Counted from the stretch's first letter, positions 44,023-52,953 are shown. The stretch is 64,000 nt of DNA from an uncultured Pelagibacteraceae bacterium (GCA_902593845.1 CACJJV010000006.1:1-64000), one strand, 5' to 3'. Numbers and translations are program-made. Notes: generated by a model not told the origin, from the sequence alone.

Positions 44023-45180
44023 ATGACAAAAGAAAATAAATCATTGAAGGTGAAAACATCTTCAAGACGTAAGTTCTTTAAAACTGCTGCTAAAGCTGGT
44101 GCTGTAGCTGCAGCTGCGGTTGCAATGCCAAACATAGCAACTGCTGGCGGTCATAAAACTTTAAAGATGCAAGCTGCATGGCCAAGTGGAGCAAACATCT
44201 TTTTTGAAATGGCCGGTGACTACTGCAAAATGGTAGATGAGATGTCTGGAGGTACACTTAAGATTGATCTTCAACCAGTTGGAGCAGTCGTAAAGACTTC
44301 AGAAATCGGACAGGCAGTAAGTTCTGGTGTAGTAGATATGGGTCACTGGGTGACTGCATATTGGTATGGTAAAAATCCAGCTGCATCATTATTTGGAACT
44401 GGTCCTTCATACGGTATGTCATCTCAAGAAGTTATGGGATGGATGGAGTATGGCGGAGGAAGAAAACTGTATGATGAAACTCTTGCAAAAGTAGGTTTCG
44501 ATTACATTGGTTTTTTCCATATGCCTATGCCAGCACAGCCTTTTGGTTGGTTCAAAAAGAACGTAACAAAAGTATCAGATGTTAAAGGTATGAAGTACAG
44601 AACAGTTGGTCTAGCGACTAACGTTTTGACTGCAATGGGAATGGTAGTTAGACAATTACCAGGTGGTGAAATTCAGCCAGCTATGAAAACTGGTTTGATT
44701 GAAGCTGCTGAGTTTAACAATCCAACTTCAGACTCTCAATTTGGTATGCAAGATGTTTCTAAGCACTATCACTTAGGAAGCTTCCACCAATCTCAAGAGA
44801 TGTTTGAGATTCCAGTTAACAAAAAAACATATAATAGTTTATCACCTGCGCACCAAGCGATATTGAAAAATGCTGCTTATGCTGCAAACAGTGATAACTA
44901 CTTTAAAGCTTTAGTAAGATACTCAGCTGACTTAGCTAAGTTGATGAATGAGCATAAAGTAAATGTTTACCAAACTTCAGATGAGATTTTGGCTCAACAA
45001 TTAAAAGGTTGGGACAAAGTAATTGGTGACTTTAATAAGAAAGATCCTTTCTTTAAGAAAGTTGTTGATTCTCAAAAATCTTATGCGAAGAGAGTAATGA
45101 AGTACTTGCTGATGAATCAGCCTAATTACAAACTTGCATATGAAAATGAGTTTGGTCCAATTGCAAAAGTTAAGATATAA
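44023..45180 (+). CDS. TRAP transporter substrate-binding protein, TakP-like
   Basis: The 385-residue protein has a Tat-type signal (SSRRKFFKTAAKAGA) ending near TAG. The mature part reads LKMQAAWPSGANIFFEMAG, VDMGHWVTAYWYGKNPAASL, PFGWFKKNVTKVSDVKGMKY and GGEIQPAMKTGLIEAAEFNN. This pattern resembles the 2-ketoacid-binding TakP type (mannitol/chloroaromatic subfamily) more than dicarboxylate DctP. The call of ketoacid or hydroxyacid as ligand agrees with the preceding gene cluster, but is inference. A strong terminator follows its stop. Confidence 0.9.
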   Translation: MTKENKSLKVKTSSRRKFFKTAAKAGAVAAAAVAMPNIATAGGHKTLKMQAAWPSGANIFFEMAGDYCKMVDEMSGGTLKIDLQPVGAVVKTSEIGQAVSSGVVDMGHWVTAYWYGKNPAASLFGTGPSYGMSSQEVMGWMEYGGGRKLYDETLAKVGFDYIGFFHMPMPAQPFGWFKKNVTKVSDVKGMKYRTVGLATNVLTAMGMVVRQLPGGEIQPAMKTGLIEAAEFNNPTSDSQFGMQDVSKHYHLGSFHQSQEMFEIPVNKKTYNSLSPAHQAILKNAAYAANSDNYFKALVRYSADLAKLMNEHKVNVYQTSDEILAQQLKGWDKVIGDFNKKDPFFKKVVDSQKSYAKRVMKYLLMNQPNYKLAYENEFGPIAKVKI

Positions 45181-45202
45181 TTAACTTTTATAAATTTTAA
45201 GG

Positions 45203-45225
45203 AGGGGGCTTCGGCCCCCTTTTTT
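45203..45225 (+). terminator. Rho-independent terminator between TRAP binding-protein and membrane genes
   Basis: AGGGGGC (45203-45209), loop TTCG, GCCCCCT (45214-45220) then five more T. It is a near-perfect terminator lying 40 nt before dctQ. It should let the binding protein be made in excess over the membrane subunits, and may also protect the 3' end of the messenger. Confidence 0.93.
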
Positions 45226-45265
45226 ATTTGATTAATTTAGAACAATTCAATAAGAGTCTATATCT

Positions 45266-45859
45266 ATGATGAGATCTTACATAAAATTCGCTGATCGTTT
45301 GAGTGTTTCAATGGGTAAAGCATTCTCGTGGTGTATAGTAATTTTGATGGGTGGAACATGTTACGAAGTTTTTATGGCGTATGCTTTGAATGCCCCAACC
45401 TTATGGAATTTCGATTTTAGTCTTCAGATGTATGGTGCAATTTTTATGATGGCAGGAGCTTATACTTTATGCACTGAAGCACATGTTAGAGGAGATGTTA
45501 TATACAGATTATTTTCTCAGAGAACACAAGCTTGGATAGATGTTGTTTTATATTTTATTTTCTTCTTCCCTGGCGTTGTTGCTTTAGCTTTTTATGGTTA
45601 CGAATATGCAGCATTAGCATGGAAAATTAAAGAAACGAGTTGGAATAGTCCTGCACAAATTCAAATTTATATGGCAAAATCTTTAATACCATTATCTGGA
45701 ACACTTTTAACACTCCAAGGAATTGGTGAGGTATTTAGATGTATCATCTGTATTCAAACAGGTAGTTGGCCTGAAAGAGGAACAGAGCGTGATGCTGAGG
45801 AAACTGAAAAAGTATTAATGAGAACTTCACAACAAGGAAACAAAGAAGATGTTATTTAG
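45266..45859 (+). CDS. TRAP transporter small permease (DctQ type)
   Basis: The 197-residue protein has four transmembrane helices (about residues 18-38, 55-72, 95-115 and 138-158). The conserved stretch YGAIFMMAGAYTLCTEAHVRGDVIYRLFS in the second-third helix region is typical of DctQ. It pairs with the 453-residue large permease. The C-terminal tail is acidic and cytoplasmic. It overlaps the large-permease start by 11 nt. Confidence 0.92.
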   Translation: MMRSYIKFADRLSVSMGKAFSWCIVILMGGTCYEVFMAYALNAPTLWNFDFSLQMYGAIFMMAGAYTLCTEAHVRGDVIYRLFSQRTQAWIDVVLYFIFFFPGVVALAFYGYEYAALAWKIKETSWNSPAQIQIYMAKSLIPLSGTLLTLQGIGEVFRCIICIQTGSWPERGTERDAEETEKVLMRTSQQGNKEDVI

Positions 45860-47210
45860 TTTAACAAATCCAGAAGTAGCAATTATGATGATGGGAATAT
45901 TTCTATTTGCTGTCTTATTAGGTTTTCCTATTGCGTTCACCCTAATGGCAATGGGTTTAGGTTTTGGATACTACGCTTATTTTGATCCAACCAAGATGGA
46001 ACATCTATTTGATAACAGGATATTTCAACTCTTTGTTCAAAATACTTATACTGTAATGGATAACAATGTGTTGACCGCAGTCCCCCTCTTTTTATTTATG
46101 GGATATTTAGTTGAAAGAGCTGGGATTGTTGCAAAGTTATTCTTTGCAATAAGATTAGCATCTCACAAACTTCCAGCTTCAATGGCAGTTGCTGCACTTA
46201 TTACTTGTGCACTATTTTCAACTGCTACAGGTATCATAGGAGCAGTGGTAACGTTAATGGGTCTTCTTGCTTGGCCAGCAATGATTAAAGCTGGTTATGA
46301 TAAAAAATTTGCATCTGGAATAATTTGTTCAGGAGGTTGCTTAGGAATTTTAATTCCACCTAGCATCATGTTGATTGTCTATTCTGTTATCGCTCAATTG
46401 TCGCCTTTACGATTATTTGCAGCCGCAATTTTCCCAGGATTAATGTTAGCAGGACTTTATATTGGTTATGCAATATTCAGGGCTTGGATGAATCCTTCGA
46501 TAGCTCCAAAACCTGCAGCAGAAGAGATACCTCCTACTGCAGTAATTATGAAAGAGGTTTTGGTTTCTTTCTTACCGCTATTTTCTCTAATAATACTAGT
46601 TTTAGGAACAATACTTGCAGGTATAGCAACTCCGGCAGAGGCAGCCGCCGTTGGTGCATTTGGTTCATTAGTGCTCTCATATTTTTATAAAACCCTTAAA
46701 TGGAAAAATTTTAAAGAGTCAGTTTTTCTTACAGCAAAAACAACAGCTATGATCATGTGGTTATTTATTGGATCTTGGACTTTTGCCTCAGTATTTTCAT
46801 ATTTAGGTGGCCATGAAGTTTTTGAGCATTTTTTTAAATCTTTAAATTTACAACCTTGGCAGTTTTTAGTTATTACTCAATTAATTATATTTTTATTAGG
46901 CTGGCCTCTAGAATGGACAGAGATATTAATTATATTTGTGCCAATATTTTTACCATTAGTTGAATTTTTTGGTGTTAACCCATATTTTTTTGCAATGCTA
47001 ATCGCTTTAAACTTACAAACTTCATTTTTGACACCCCCCATGGCAATGTCAGCATATTATTTGAAAGGAGTTCAATCAAAGAATGTTGAACTTATGCAAA
47101 TTTTTGGAGGAATAATGCCTTTCTTAGGAATTGTAATTTTAGCGATGGTTTTAATGTATTTATTCCCAGGAATAGCACTTTGGTTGCCAGAGACATTATT
47201 TGCAAATTAA
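45849..47210 (+). CDS. TRAP transporter large permease (DctM type)
   Basis: The 453-residue protein has twelve helices and DctM motifs FPIAFTLMAMGLGFGYYAYF, VPLFLFMGYLVERAG, SGGCLGILIPPSIMLIVYSV, ATPAEAAAVGAFGSLVLS and FLTPPMAMSAYYLKG. It forms the sodium-driven channel of the tripartite transporter together with DctQ and the binding protein. It ends 6 nt before the amidase gene, so the amidase is probably in the same transcript. Confidence 0.95.
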   Translation: MLFSLTNPEVAIMMMGIFLFAVLLGFPIAFTLMAMGLGFGYYAYFDPTKMEHLFDNRIFQLFVQNTYTVMDNNVLTAVPLFLFMGYLVERAGIVAKLFFAIRLASHKLPASMAVAALITCALFSTATGIIGAVVTLMGLLAWPAMIKAGYDKKFASGIICSGGCLGILIPPSIMLIVYSVIAQLSPLRLFAAAIFPGLMLAGLYIGYAIFRAWMNPSIAPKPAAEEIPPTAVIMKEVLVSFLPLFSLIILVLGTILAGIATPAEAAAVGAFGSLVLSYFYKTLKWKNFKESVFLTAKTTAMIMWLFIGSWTFASVFSYLGGHEVFEHFFKSLNLQPWQFLVITQLIIFLLGWPLEWTEILIIFVPIFLPLVEFFGVNPYFFAMLIALNLQTSFLTPPMAMSAYYLKGVQSKNVELMQIFGGIMPFLGIVILAMVLMYLFPGIALWLPETLFAN

Positions 47211-47216
47211 TTTTAA

Positions 47217-48545
47217 ATGACAGATATATTTTCTTTAAGTCTCGAGGAACTAGCAAAAAAAATAAAAGATGCTCAACTTACATCAGTCGAGGTTTGTGAA
47301 AAATATATTGAACGAATACATAAGTTTGAAAAAGATGTAAAAGCTTGGGCACATTTTGATAAAAAAGTTTTATTAGAAAAAGCAACTGAGGCTGATGATC
47401 ATAGAAGATCAGGAAAACCAGTAGGACCACTGCATGGAGTACCTATAGCAGTGAAAGATATCATAGGAACTGTTGATATGCCCACTGAGTGTGGAACTGT
47501 AATCAGGAAAGGAAAATCATATTCTCAAAATGCTGAAATAATTGATTTGCTTCATGCATCAGGAGCAATTGTTATGGGCAAAACAGCAACTTCAGAACTT
47601 GCCTACTTAGGACCTCCAGCTACAACTAATCCTCACGACAAAGATAGAACACCAGGTGGTTCATCTAGTGGATCAGCAGCTTCGGTTGCTTCCTTTATGG
47701 CACCAGCTTCTATTGGCTCTCAAACAGGAGGATCTGTAATAAGACCAGCGTCTTATTGTGGTGTTGTTGGTTATAAACCAAGTTATGGACTAATTTCAAG
47801 AAACGGGGTTCTAAGAACCTCATACAGCTTAGATCAAATTGGTATGTTTGGTCGTAAAGTTGAAGACGTAGCTATGCTAGCAAAAGTATTAATAAAGAAA
47901 GACAAATATGATCCAGCTACAATCCATTACTCTACAGAAAATATTTTAACTGAAACTAAGAAAGGTCCAATTTTTGAGCCTAAGTTTATTTTTTATAAAA
48001 CTGATCATTGGAAAATAATTGATAAAAAATCAAGAGAGTCTTTTGAATATTTTATAAAATCTTTTAAAAAAAATATTGAGATATTTGATACTCCGTCATA
48101 TTTTAAGGATATCCACAAATATCACCAAATTATTCATGAAACAGACTTAGCCAATAATTTTTCTATCTATTATCAAAAATTTAAAAAGAAACTTTCAAAG
48201 TATATGCAGGATGCCATTTCAAATGGAAATAAATACACCGCAAAAGAATATGCTGAGGCAATCGATTTCATGAAAAGAAGTTATGAGTCTTATGAAGAAG
48301 TATTTGAAGATTATCATGGAGTATTATCGCCATCTAGTCCTGGTGTTGCACCTAAAGGATTAAAGAGCACTGGAACAGCAGAATTTAACAAAGTCTGGTC
48401 TTATCTAGGTACCCCTTGCATATCACTGCCTTTACTTGAGGGTGAAAATAATCTACCATTAGGAGTTCAATTAATTGGCAACAAATATGATGATCATAGA
48501 TTTTTAGGTGTTGCTAATTGGCTTGAAAAGGAGTGTCAGGATTAA
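47217..48545 (+). CDS. Amidase (amidase signature family)
   Basis: The 442-residue enzyme has the Ser-cisSer-Lys triad region: Lys in GVPIAVKDIIGTVDMPTEC and the signature GGSSSGSAASVASFMAPASI continuing into SQTGGSVIRPASYCG. It releases ammonia from an amide, which makes sense with a transporter for a carboxylate amide, but the substrate is unknown. It directly follows the TRAP membrane genes and precedes a small two-helix gene by 4 nt. Confidence 0.93.
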   Translation: MTDIFSLSLEELAKKIKDAQLTSVEVCEKYIERIHKFEKDVKAWAHFDKKVLLEKATEADDHRRSGKPVGPLHGVPIAVKDIIGTVDMPTECGTVIRKGKSYSQNAEIIDLLHASGAIVMGKTATSELAYLGPPATTNPHDKDRTPGGSSSGSAASVASFMAPASIGSQTGGSVIRPASYCGVVGYKPSYGLISRNGVLRTSYSLDQIGMFGRKVEDVAMLAKVLIKKDKYDPATIHYSTENILTETKKGPIFEPKFIFYKTDHWKIIDKKSRESFEYFIKSFKKNIEIFDTPSYFKDIHKYHQIIHETDLANNFSIYYQKFKKKLSKYMQDAISNGNKYTAKEYAEAIDFMKRSYESYEEVFEDYHGVLSPSSPGVAPKGLKSTGTAEFNKVWSYLGTPCISLPLLEGENNLPLGVQLIGNKYDDHRFLGVANWLEKECQD

Positions 48546-48549
48546 TTGT

Positions 48550-48726
48550 ATGAATAAAATAACAACAATAATAGGTTTGTCATTTGCTGTTTTCTTTTTA
48601 ATTGGTCTGGCGACTACTCTTACTAGATCAATGATGATTGGTTTTTTAGATGTAATACCGGTTTATTTATTAATGGGTGCTGCCATCATAATGATGATTT
48701 ACGAAGCCTTCTTTGACAAAAGTTAA
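48550..48726 (+). CDS. Small two-helix membrane protein, unknown
   Basis: The 58-residue protein has two hydrophobic helices (residues 5-24 and 31-51) and a short charged end, AFFDKS. The ATG at 48550 lies 4 nt after the amidase stop. An earlier in-frame ATG inside the amidase is rejected. No family is recognised. It might be a leftover TRAP-associated subunit or simply a small inner-membrane protein. Confidence 0.6.
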   Translation: MNKITTIIGLSFAVFFLIGLATTLTRSMMIGFLDVIPVYLLMGAAIIMMIYEAFFDKS

Positions 48727-48737
48727 TCTATCGTAAA

Positions 48738-49643
48738 TTGAATAATTCGAAAAAAAATTTTTTTTCATTTTCCTTATTATTTATTCAGCCAATTTTTATG
48801 GCTAGTAATCTTGTTGTAGCTAGAGGTGGTGTCGAGTTTGTACCTCCAATATCATTAGCTTTTTGGAGATGGACACTAGTTTTTTTGATATTATTACCTT
48901 TCACATACATAACATTAAAAAAAAATTTTAAGATTATTAAAAAAGAATATAAAAAATTATTTTTTTTAGGCTCAATGGGATGTGGAGTATGTGGAGCCTT
49001 TCCATTTTTAGCAGGTGAGACTACAACTGTGACTAATATGGGAATTATTTATACATCTTCGCCCGTGTTCATAATTTTGATTTCATACTTTTTTTTTCAT
49101 GAAAAAATAAATTTTACAAAAATAATTGGATTAATCGCATGTTTAATAGGAGTCTTTACAATCATTATAAAAGGAGATTTAAATTTATTAATAAATTTAC
49201 AATTCACAATTGGTGATTTATGGATGTTAGCTGCCGCTATTGGATGGGCATTATATTCAATTTATTTGTTTTACTGGAATTCTGAACTAAAAATATTTGA
49301 AAGATTTACCTTAATATCATTTTTTGGAGCTTTAAGTTTATTACCATTCTATATAGGTGAGGAAATATTTTATAAACAGACAGTTTTTATGCCTGAATTC
49401 TATTTTTGGGTAATCTTTGCTGCTATTTCGCCAGGAATAATTGCTTTTACACTTTACACTGTTGCTCAAAAAAAATTAGGTGCGTCTTTAACAGGCTTCA
49501 CTCTTTACGTTTTTACAGTCTATGGAGCAATTTATGGTTATTTTTTATTTGATGAAAAATTTGAAAATTATCATTTCATCGGAACAATCCTGGTGTTTTT
49601 TGGCATATACTTAGCAAAGAAAAAAAATGTTAAAAAAGTTTAG
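48738..49643 (+). CDS. EamA/DMT superfamily transporter
   Basis: The 301-residue protein has ten helices in two EamA repeats. The first contains NLVVARGGVEFVPPISLAFW and ends FFFHEKINFTKIIGL, the second ends YFLFDEKFENYHFIGTILVFFGIYLA. The start is TTG at 48738, giving MNNSKKNFFSF. No ATG is nearby. Substrate unknown. Its end overlaps the alpha/beta hydrolase by 17 nt. Confidence 0.9.
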   Translation: MNNSKKNFFSFSLLFIQPIFMASNLVVARGGVEFVPPISLAFWRWTLVFLILLPFTYITLKKNFKIIKKEYKKLFFLGSMGCGVCGAFPFLAGETTTVTNMGIIYTSSPVFIILISYFFFHEKINFTKIIGLIACLIGVFTIIIKGDLNLLINLQFTIGDLWMLAAAIGWALYSIYLFYWNSELKIFERFTLISFFGALSLLPFYIGEEIFYKQTVFMPEFYFWVIFAAISPGIIAFTLYTVAQKKLGASLTGFTLYVFTVYGAIYGYFLFDEKFENYHFIGTILVFFGIYLAKKKNVKKV

Positions 49644-50445
49644 GAATATTTTGTTGTTATTTTTTCAAATAGTTATTTTTGTCTATTTTTTAATCTTAGT
49701 TTTTTTATATTTTTATCAGAGAAATTTATTATATCATCCTAATGAAAATAATTATTCTGGTGATCAAATATCAGTCCCAATTGAAAAAGTAAAAATTAAG
49801 ACGGAGGATAACATTGATTTATTGGGCTGGTTTCATGAAAAAGACTTAGAAAAATATAAAACAGTTTTATTTTTTCATGGAAACGCTGGTTCCCTTGAAA
49901 ATAGAATTCATAAATTAAACCATTTCCATAAAATGAATGTTAATTTTTTAATAATTGCCTGGAGAGGCTTTAGTGGCAATAAAGGTAAACCATCTGAGGA
50001 GGGCCTTTATAAAGATGGAAGAAGTGGAATAAATTGGCTAGTTAGAAAAGGTGTAAAAGAAGAAAATATTGTTATTTATGGCGAGTCATTAGGAACTGGT
50101 GTTGCAACTCATTTGTCACAAAATAAAAATTTTGCTGGCGTTGTATTGGAAACTCCTTTTACTTCTATGATTGATGCAGCCAAAACCTTTTATCCGTATG
50201 TACCTGTAAGTTTATTATTGAAAGATAAATTTGATAATAAAAGCAAAATTAAGAATATAAATGTTCCAATTTTAATAATGCATGGTGAGGTTGATCAAAT
50301 TGTTCCATTTTTTATGGGAAAAAAAATGTATGAAAAAGCTAATGAACCGAAATATTCTTATTTTACAAAACATGACAATCATATGATGGAGTATGATGAA
50401 AATCTTGTTAAAGCCCTTAACTCATTTTTAAAAAGTTTAAATTAA
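49627..50445 (+). CDS. Membrane-anchored alpha/beta hydrolase (BEM46-like)
   Basis: The 272-residue protein has one N-terminal helix (residues 8-30) and an alpha/beta hydrolase domain. The oxyanion loop is LFFHGNAGSLENRI, the nucleophile elbow is IYGESLGTGVA, and Asp in MHGEVDQIVP and His in KHDNHMMEY complete the triad. Proteins of this layout (YfhR/BEM46) are membrane-bound serine hydrolases of unknown substrate. It overlaps the DMT gene and is followed by 49 nt. Confidence 0.88.
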   Translation: MLKKFRNILLLFFQIVIFVYFLILVFLYFYQRNLLYHPNENNYSGDQISVPIEKVKIKTEDNIDLLGWFHEKDLEKYKTVLFFHGNAGSLENRIHKLNHFHKMNVNFLIIAWRGFSGNKGKPSEEGLYKDGRSGINWLVRKGVKEENIVIYGESLGTGVATHLSQNKNFAGVVLETPFTSMIDAAKTFYPYVPVSLLLKDKFDNKSKIKNINVPILIMHGEVDQIVPFFMGKKMYEKANEPKYSYFTKHDNHMMEYDENLVKALNSFLKSLN

Positions 50446-50494
50446 GCCACAATATTAACAAATATACTTCAGAATTTGATTTTATTAAAAGATA

Positions 50495-51058
50495 ATGAAA
50501 AGATTATCTGTTTTGTTTATTGCGTTCTTTATTTTTACTACCAATGTTTATTCACAAGATGAATTTTTTCAACCAGACGATTTATTTCACATAGATCACA
50601 TGGATTCACATAACAAAGAATTTAGCTTATATTTTAAAGGTAGAGAAAAATCTATTTTAGCAAGAGGCGAAAATGAAAATTATATAAATGATTATCCAAA
50701 GGATCTTTATATTTATAATCATTTAACAAAGTCCTCCTCACCTCTAATTTCTTATGAGTGGTTTCCTTCGCAAGCTAAATATCTTTTACAAGAATATGAT
50801 TTTCCAGTGTTTCCAGATGATTTTGCATATTATTTATTAAAAGACGATAAAACATTAGTATTGATTAGCGCCGTGAAAAGTTTAAATGCTAATTTTAAAT
50901 ATGACATTGCAAGTAAAAAACTTGAGCTTTACCCGACCACCGGTAAATTTGACTTTATAATCTCCTCATTTTCTAAAGATTGTGGTCATTATAAATTTGA
51001 TGATAATTATAAATGTAATATCTACAAACCTTTGATCTCTAGCAATTTAATCAATTAA
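50495..51058 (+). CDS. Secreted protein of unknown function
   Basis: The 187-residue protein has a signal peptide (residues 1-20, ending NVYS) and no known family. The mature part begins QDEFFQPDDLFHIDHMDSHN and contains YEWFPSQAKYLLQEYDFPVF. Two Cys near the C-terminus (KDCGHYKFDDNYKCNIY) may form a disulfide. It is convergent on ftsY with an 8-nt overlap. Confidence 0.65.
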   Translation: MKRLSVLFIAFFIFTTNVYSQDEFFQPDDLFHIDHMDSHNKEFSLYFKGREKSILARGENENYINDYPKDLYIYNHLTKSSSPLISYEWFPSQAKYLLQEYDFPVFPDDFAYYLLKDDKTLVLISAVKSLNANFKYDIASKKLELYPTTGKFDFIISSFSKDCGHYKFDDNYKCNIYKPLISSNLIN

Positions 51059-51968
51059 TTTGAGTAAAAGCCTCAGCAAATTTTTCTGCTTCGAACAACT
51101 GTAAGTCGTCTTCTTTTTCACCTAAACCTAGTGCAATAATTGGAATTTTATATTTTTTTGCTAGCGCTAATAAAATTCCTCCCTTGGCTGTGCCATCTAA
51201 TTTTGTCATCACGATACCTGTTATTGAGATGATTTTATTAAATTCTTCGACTTGATTTAATACATTTTGTCCTGAGGTTGCATCTAAAATTAAGATAACA
51301 TTATGAGGTGCGTTGGGATCTATTTTTTTTGTGACATTCGCTATCTTTCTATATTCTTCCATTAAATTTTTTTTATTTTGGAGTCTTCCCGCAGTATCTA
51401 TTAAAACTTGATCAAAATTATTTTTAATAGCTTCATCTAATGCTTTAAAAGCAACTGAGGCGGGATCAGCTCCTTGAGATGATTTTACTATTTGAACATC
51501 TACTTTACTTGCCCAATTTTCTAGTTGTTCAATTGCAGCGGCACGAAATGTATCTGAAGCTGCAAATATGACTTTATTGCCGTTGTTCCTTAATATCTTT
51601 CCTATTTTACCGATAGTTGTTGTTTTCCCAACACCATTCACCCCAGAAATTAATGTTGTATTAAGTTTTACTTTTTTCTCGAAAAAGGATTTATTTTCTA
51701 AAGGTTTCATCAAAGAAATTATGTATTCTTTTAAAATAGAGTTTATCTCTTTAGATAGATCTTTATTTGGATCAATTTTTTTTTTAGAAATTATTTCTTT
51801 TATTTCAGAGGCAGCTTCAACCCCTACATCTGATTGAATTAAAAATTCCTCAATTTTATTTAAATTTTCGTCATTAATTTCTTTTTTGACAATTATTTCT
51901 TTAAGTCCTGATGTAAACGCTGATGCACTTTTCTTAAATCCGATTTTAAATTTATCAAAGATTCCCAT
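51051..51968 (-). CDS. ftsY: Signal recognition particle receptor FtsY
   Basis: The 305-residue GTPase has an NG domain but no long acidic A domain, as in many alphaproteobacteria. Motifs are LISGVNGVGKTTTIGKIGKI, FAASDTFRAAAIEQLENWA, VLIDTAGRLQNKKNLMEEY, MTKLDGTAKGGILLALA and IALGLGEKEDDLQLF. It docks SRP-ribosome complexes to the membrane. The gene ends where dapF's partner begins with a 1-nt overlap (TAATG), and ffh lies only 1 kb away, divergently. Confidence 0.97.
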   Translation of the reverse strand: MGIFDKFKIGFKKSASAFTSGLKEIIVKKEINDENLNKIEEFLIQSDVGVEAASEIKEIISKKKIDPNKDLSKEINSILKEYIISLMKPLENKSFFEKKVKLNTTLISGVNGVGKTTTIGKIGKILRNNGNKVIFAASDTFRAAAIEQLENWASKVDVQIVKSSQGADPASVAFKALDEAIKNNFDQVLIDTAGRLQNKKNLMEEYRKIANVTKKIDPNAPHNVILILDATSGQNVLNQVEEFNKIISITGIVMTKLDGTAKGGILLALAKKYKIPIIALGLGEKEDDLQLFEAEKFAEAFTQIN

Positions 51969-52792
51969 TACAATTTTATATTTATTTCTTTAATATTTGA
52001 AACAGGTCCTTTCATGTGAATAGAATCATTTTCATCTATAGAAATTGATAATTTTCCAGTTGCAAACTCTATATCAGTTTTATTTTCTGTAAGATTATTT
52101 AATTTACCTGCATATGCTGTAGCACACGCTGCAGTTCCGCAAGCTTTAGTAAGACCAGCTCCTCTTTCCCAAACTTTTACTTTGATCAAATTTTTATTAA
52201 AAATTTGTGCAATTGATACGTTACATTTCTCCGGGAAGATTTCGTGATTTTCTATTTCGGGGCCAATTCTCTCTATATTGAAGTCCTCAATCCTTTTAAC
52301 AAAAAAAATAATATGTGGGTTACCCACATTAATTGCAGTGCCACCTAAGTGCTCATTATTATTTGTATCAATAATTTTGATATTTAAGTTTTTTGTATCC
52401 ATTTCTTTTGATAAAGGTATTTCATCCCATTTTAACTTTGCTTTACCAATTTCTGTTGTAACAATTTTTTTCTCTAAAATTTCAGATTTTAATTTTCCAG
52501 ATAGCGTATTTAAAATTATTGACTTGTTATTATTTTCATTTGAAATCAAATTTGCAACACATCTAGTTCCATTTCCACATGCTCCAGACTCTCCTCCATC
52601 TGAATTAAAAAATCTTAAATTTGCATCTGCAGAGCTATCTGACTCAATAAATATTAGTTGATCACAGCCAATAAAATTTCTGTCACAAATTTTAACTATC
52701 TGATCTTTCGTCAAATTGGTAATTTTTTCTCTATTATCGATTATCACAAAATCATTACCCAATCCGTCCATTTTAAAAGCTTTGATGTCCAT
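51968..52792 (-). CDS. dapF: Diaminopimelate epimerase
   Basis: The 274-residue enzyme has both catalytic Cys: SGACGNGTRCVANLI and GLTKACGTAACATAYAG. It also has MDGLGNDFVIIDNRE at the start and INVGNPHIIFFV. It isomerises LL- to meso-diaminopimelate for lysine and peptidoglycan synthesis. Its start lies 20 nt upstream of the divergent ffh promoter region, and it is cotranscribed with ftsY. Confidence 0.96.
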   Translation of the reverse strand: MDIKAFKMDGLGNDFVIIDNREKITNLTKDQIVKICDRNFIGCDQLIFIESDSSADANLRFFNSDGGESGACGNGTRCVANLISNENNNKSIILNTLSGKLKSEILEKKIVTTEIGKAKLKWDEIPLSKEMDTKNLNIKIIDTNNNEHLGGTAINVGNPHIIFFVKRIEDFNIERIGPEIENHEIFPEKCNVSIAQIFNKNLIKVKVWERGAGLTKACGTAACATAYAGKLNNLTENKTDIEFATGKLSISIDENDSIHMKGPVSNIKEINIKL

Positions 52793-52811
52793 ATATAGTT
52801 ATTTAACTTAT

Positions 52812-52840
52812 TTATTGACTTTTTGAACCTCTATTATAGT
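52812..52840 (+). promoter_or_regulatory. Promoter upstream of the ffh leader RNA
   Basis: TTATTG (52812-52817), 17 nt, and TATAGT (52835-52840) form a sigma70-like promoter. A TTGACT at 52815-52820 overlaps the same -35 zone. Transcription would begin near 52847 and cover the structured leader. Confidence 0.45.
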
Positions 52841-52844
52841 TTGT

Positions 52845-52935
52845 GGCGGTTTCCGCAAAAACATTAAATTTGCGGTGTCTTTGGAAACAAAGAGATCGAC
52901 ACTAGTCAGCGAGGGTTCGCCCACTAGTGCGATTA
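52845..52935 (+). ncRNA. Structured 5' leader RNA of ffh
   Basis: Three helices are visible: GCGG/CCGC at the 5' side, GTGTC...GACAC (52875-52902) enclosing CTTTG-GAAA-CAAAG, and CACTAGT...ACTAGTG (52900-52929) enclosing GGG-TTCG-CCC. The second and third share CAC at 52900-52902, so they might exclude each other. From memory a candidate structured RNA upstream of ffh was described in Pelagibacter. The identity with that family was not checked. It probably controls the ffh-rpsP-trmD-rplS transcript. Confidence 0.65.
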
Positions 52936-52953
52936 CTGCTGTATGTAATAAAT

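Noticed and set aside
45181-45265. The GGGGGCTTCGGCCCCC hairpin as a riboswitch or small RNA
   Set aside because: Short perfect stem with tetraloop and T-run is simply a terminator, with no further structure near it.
52278-52661. 127-codon open frame antisense to dapF
   Set aside because: It is fully inside dapF and composition follows from the complementary strand. No protein family resemblance.
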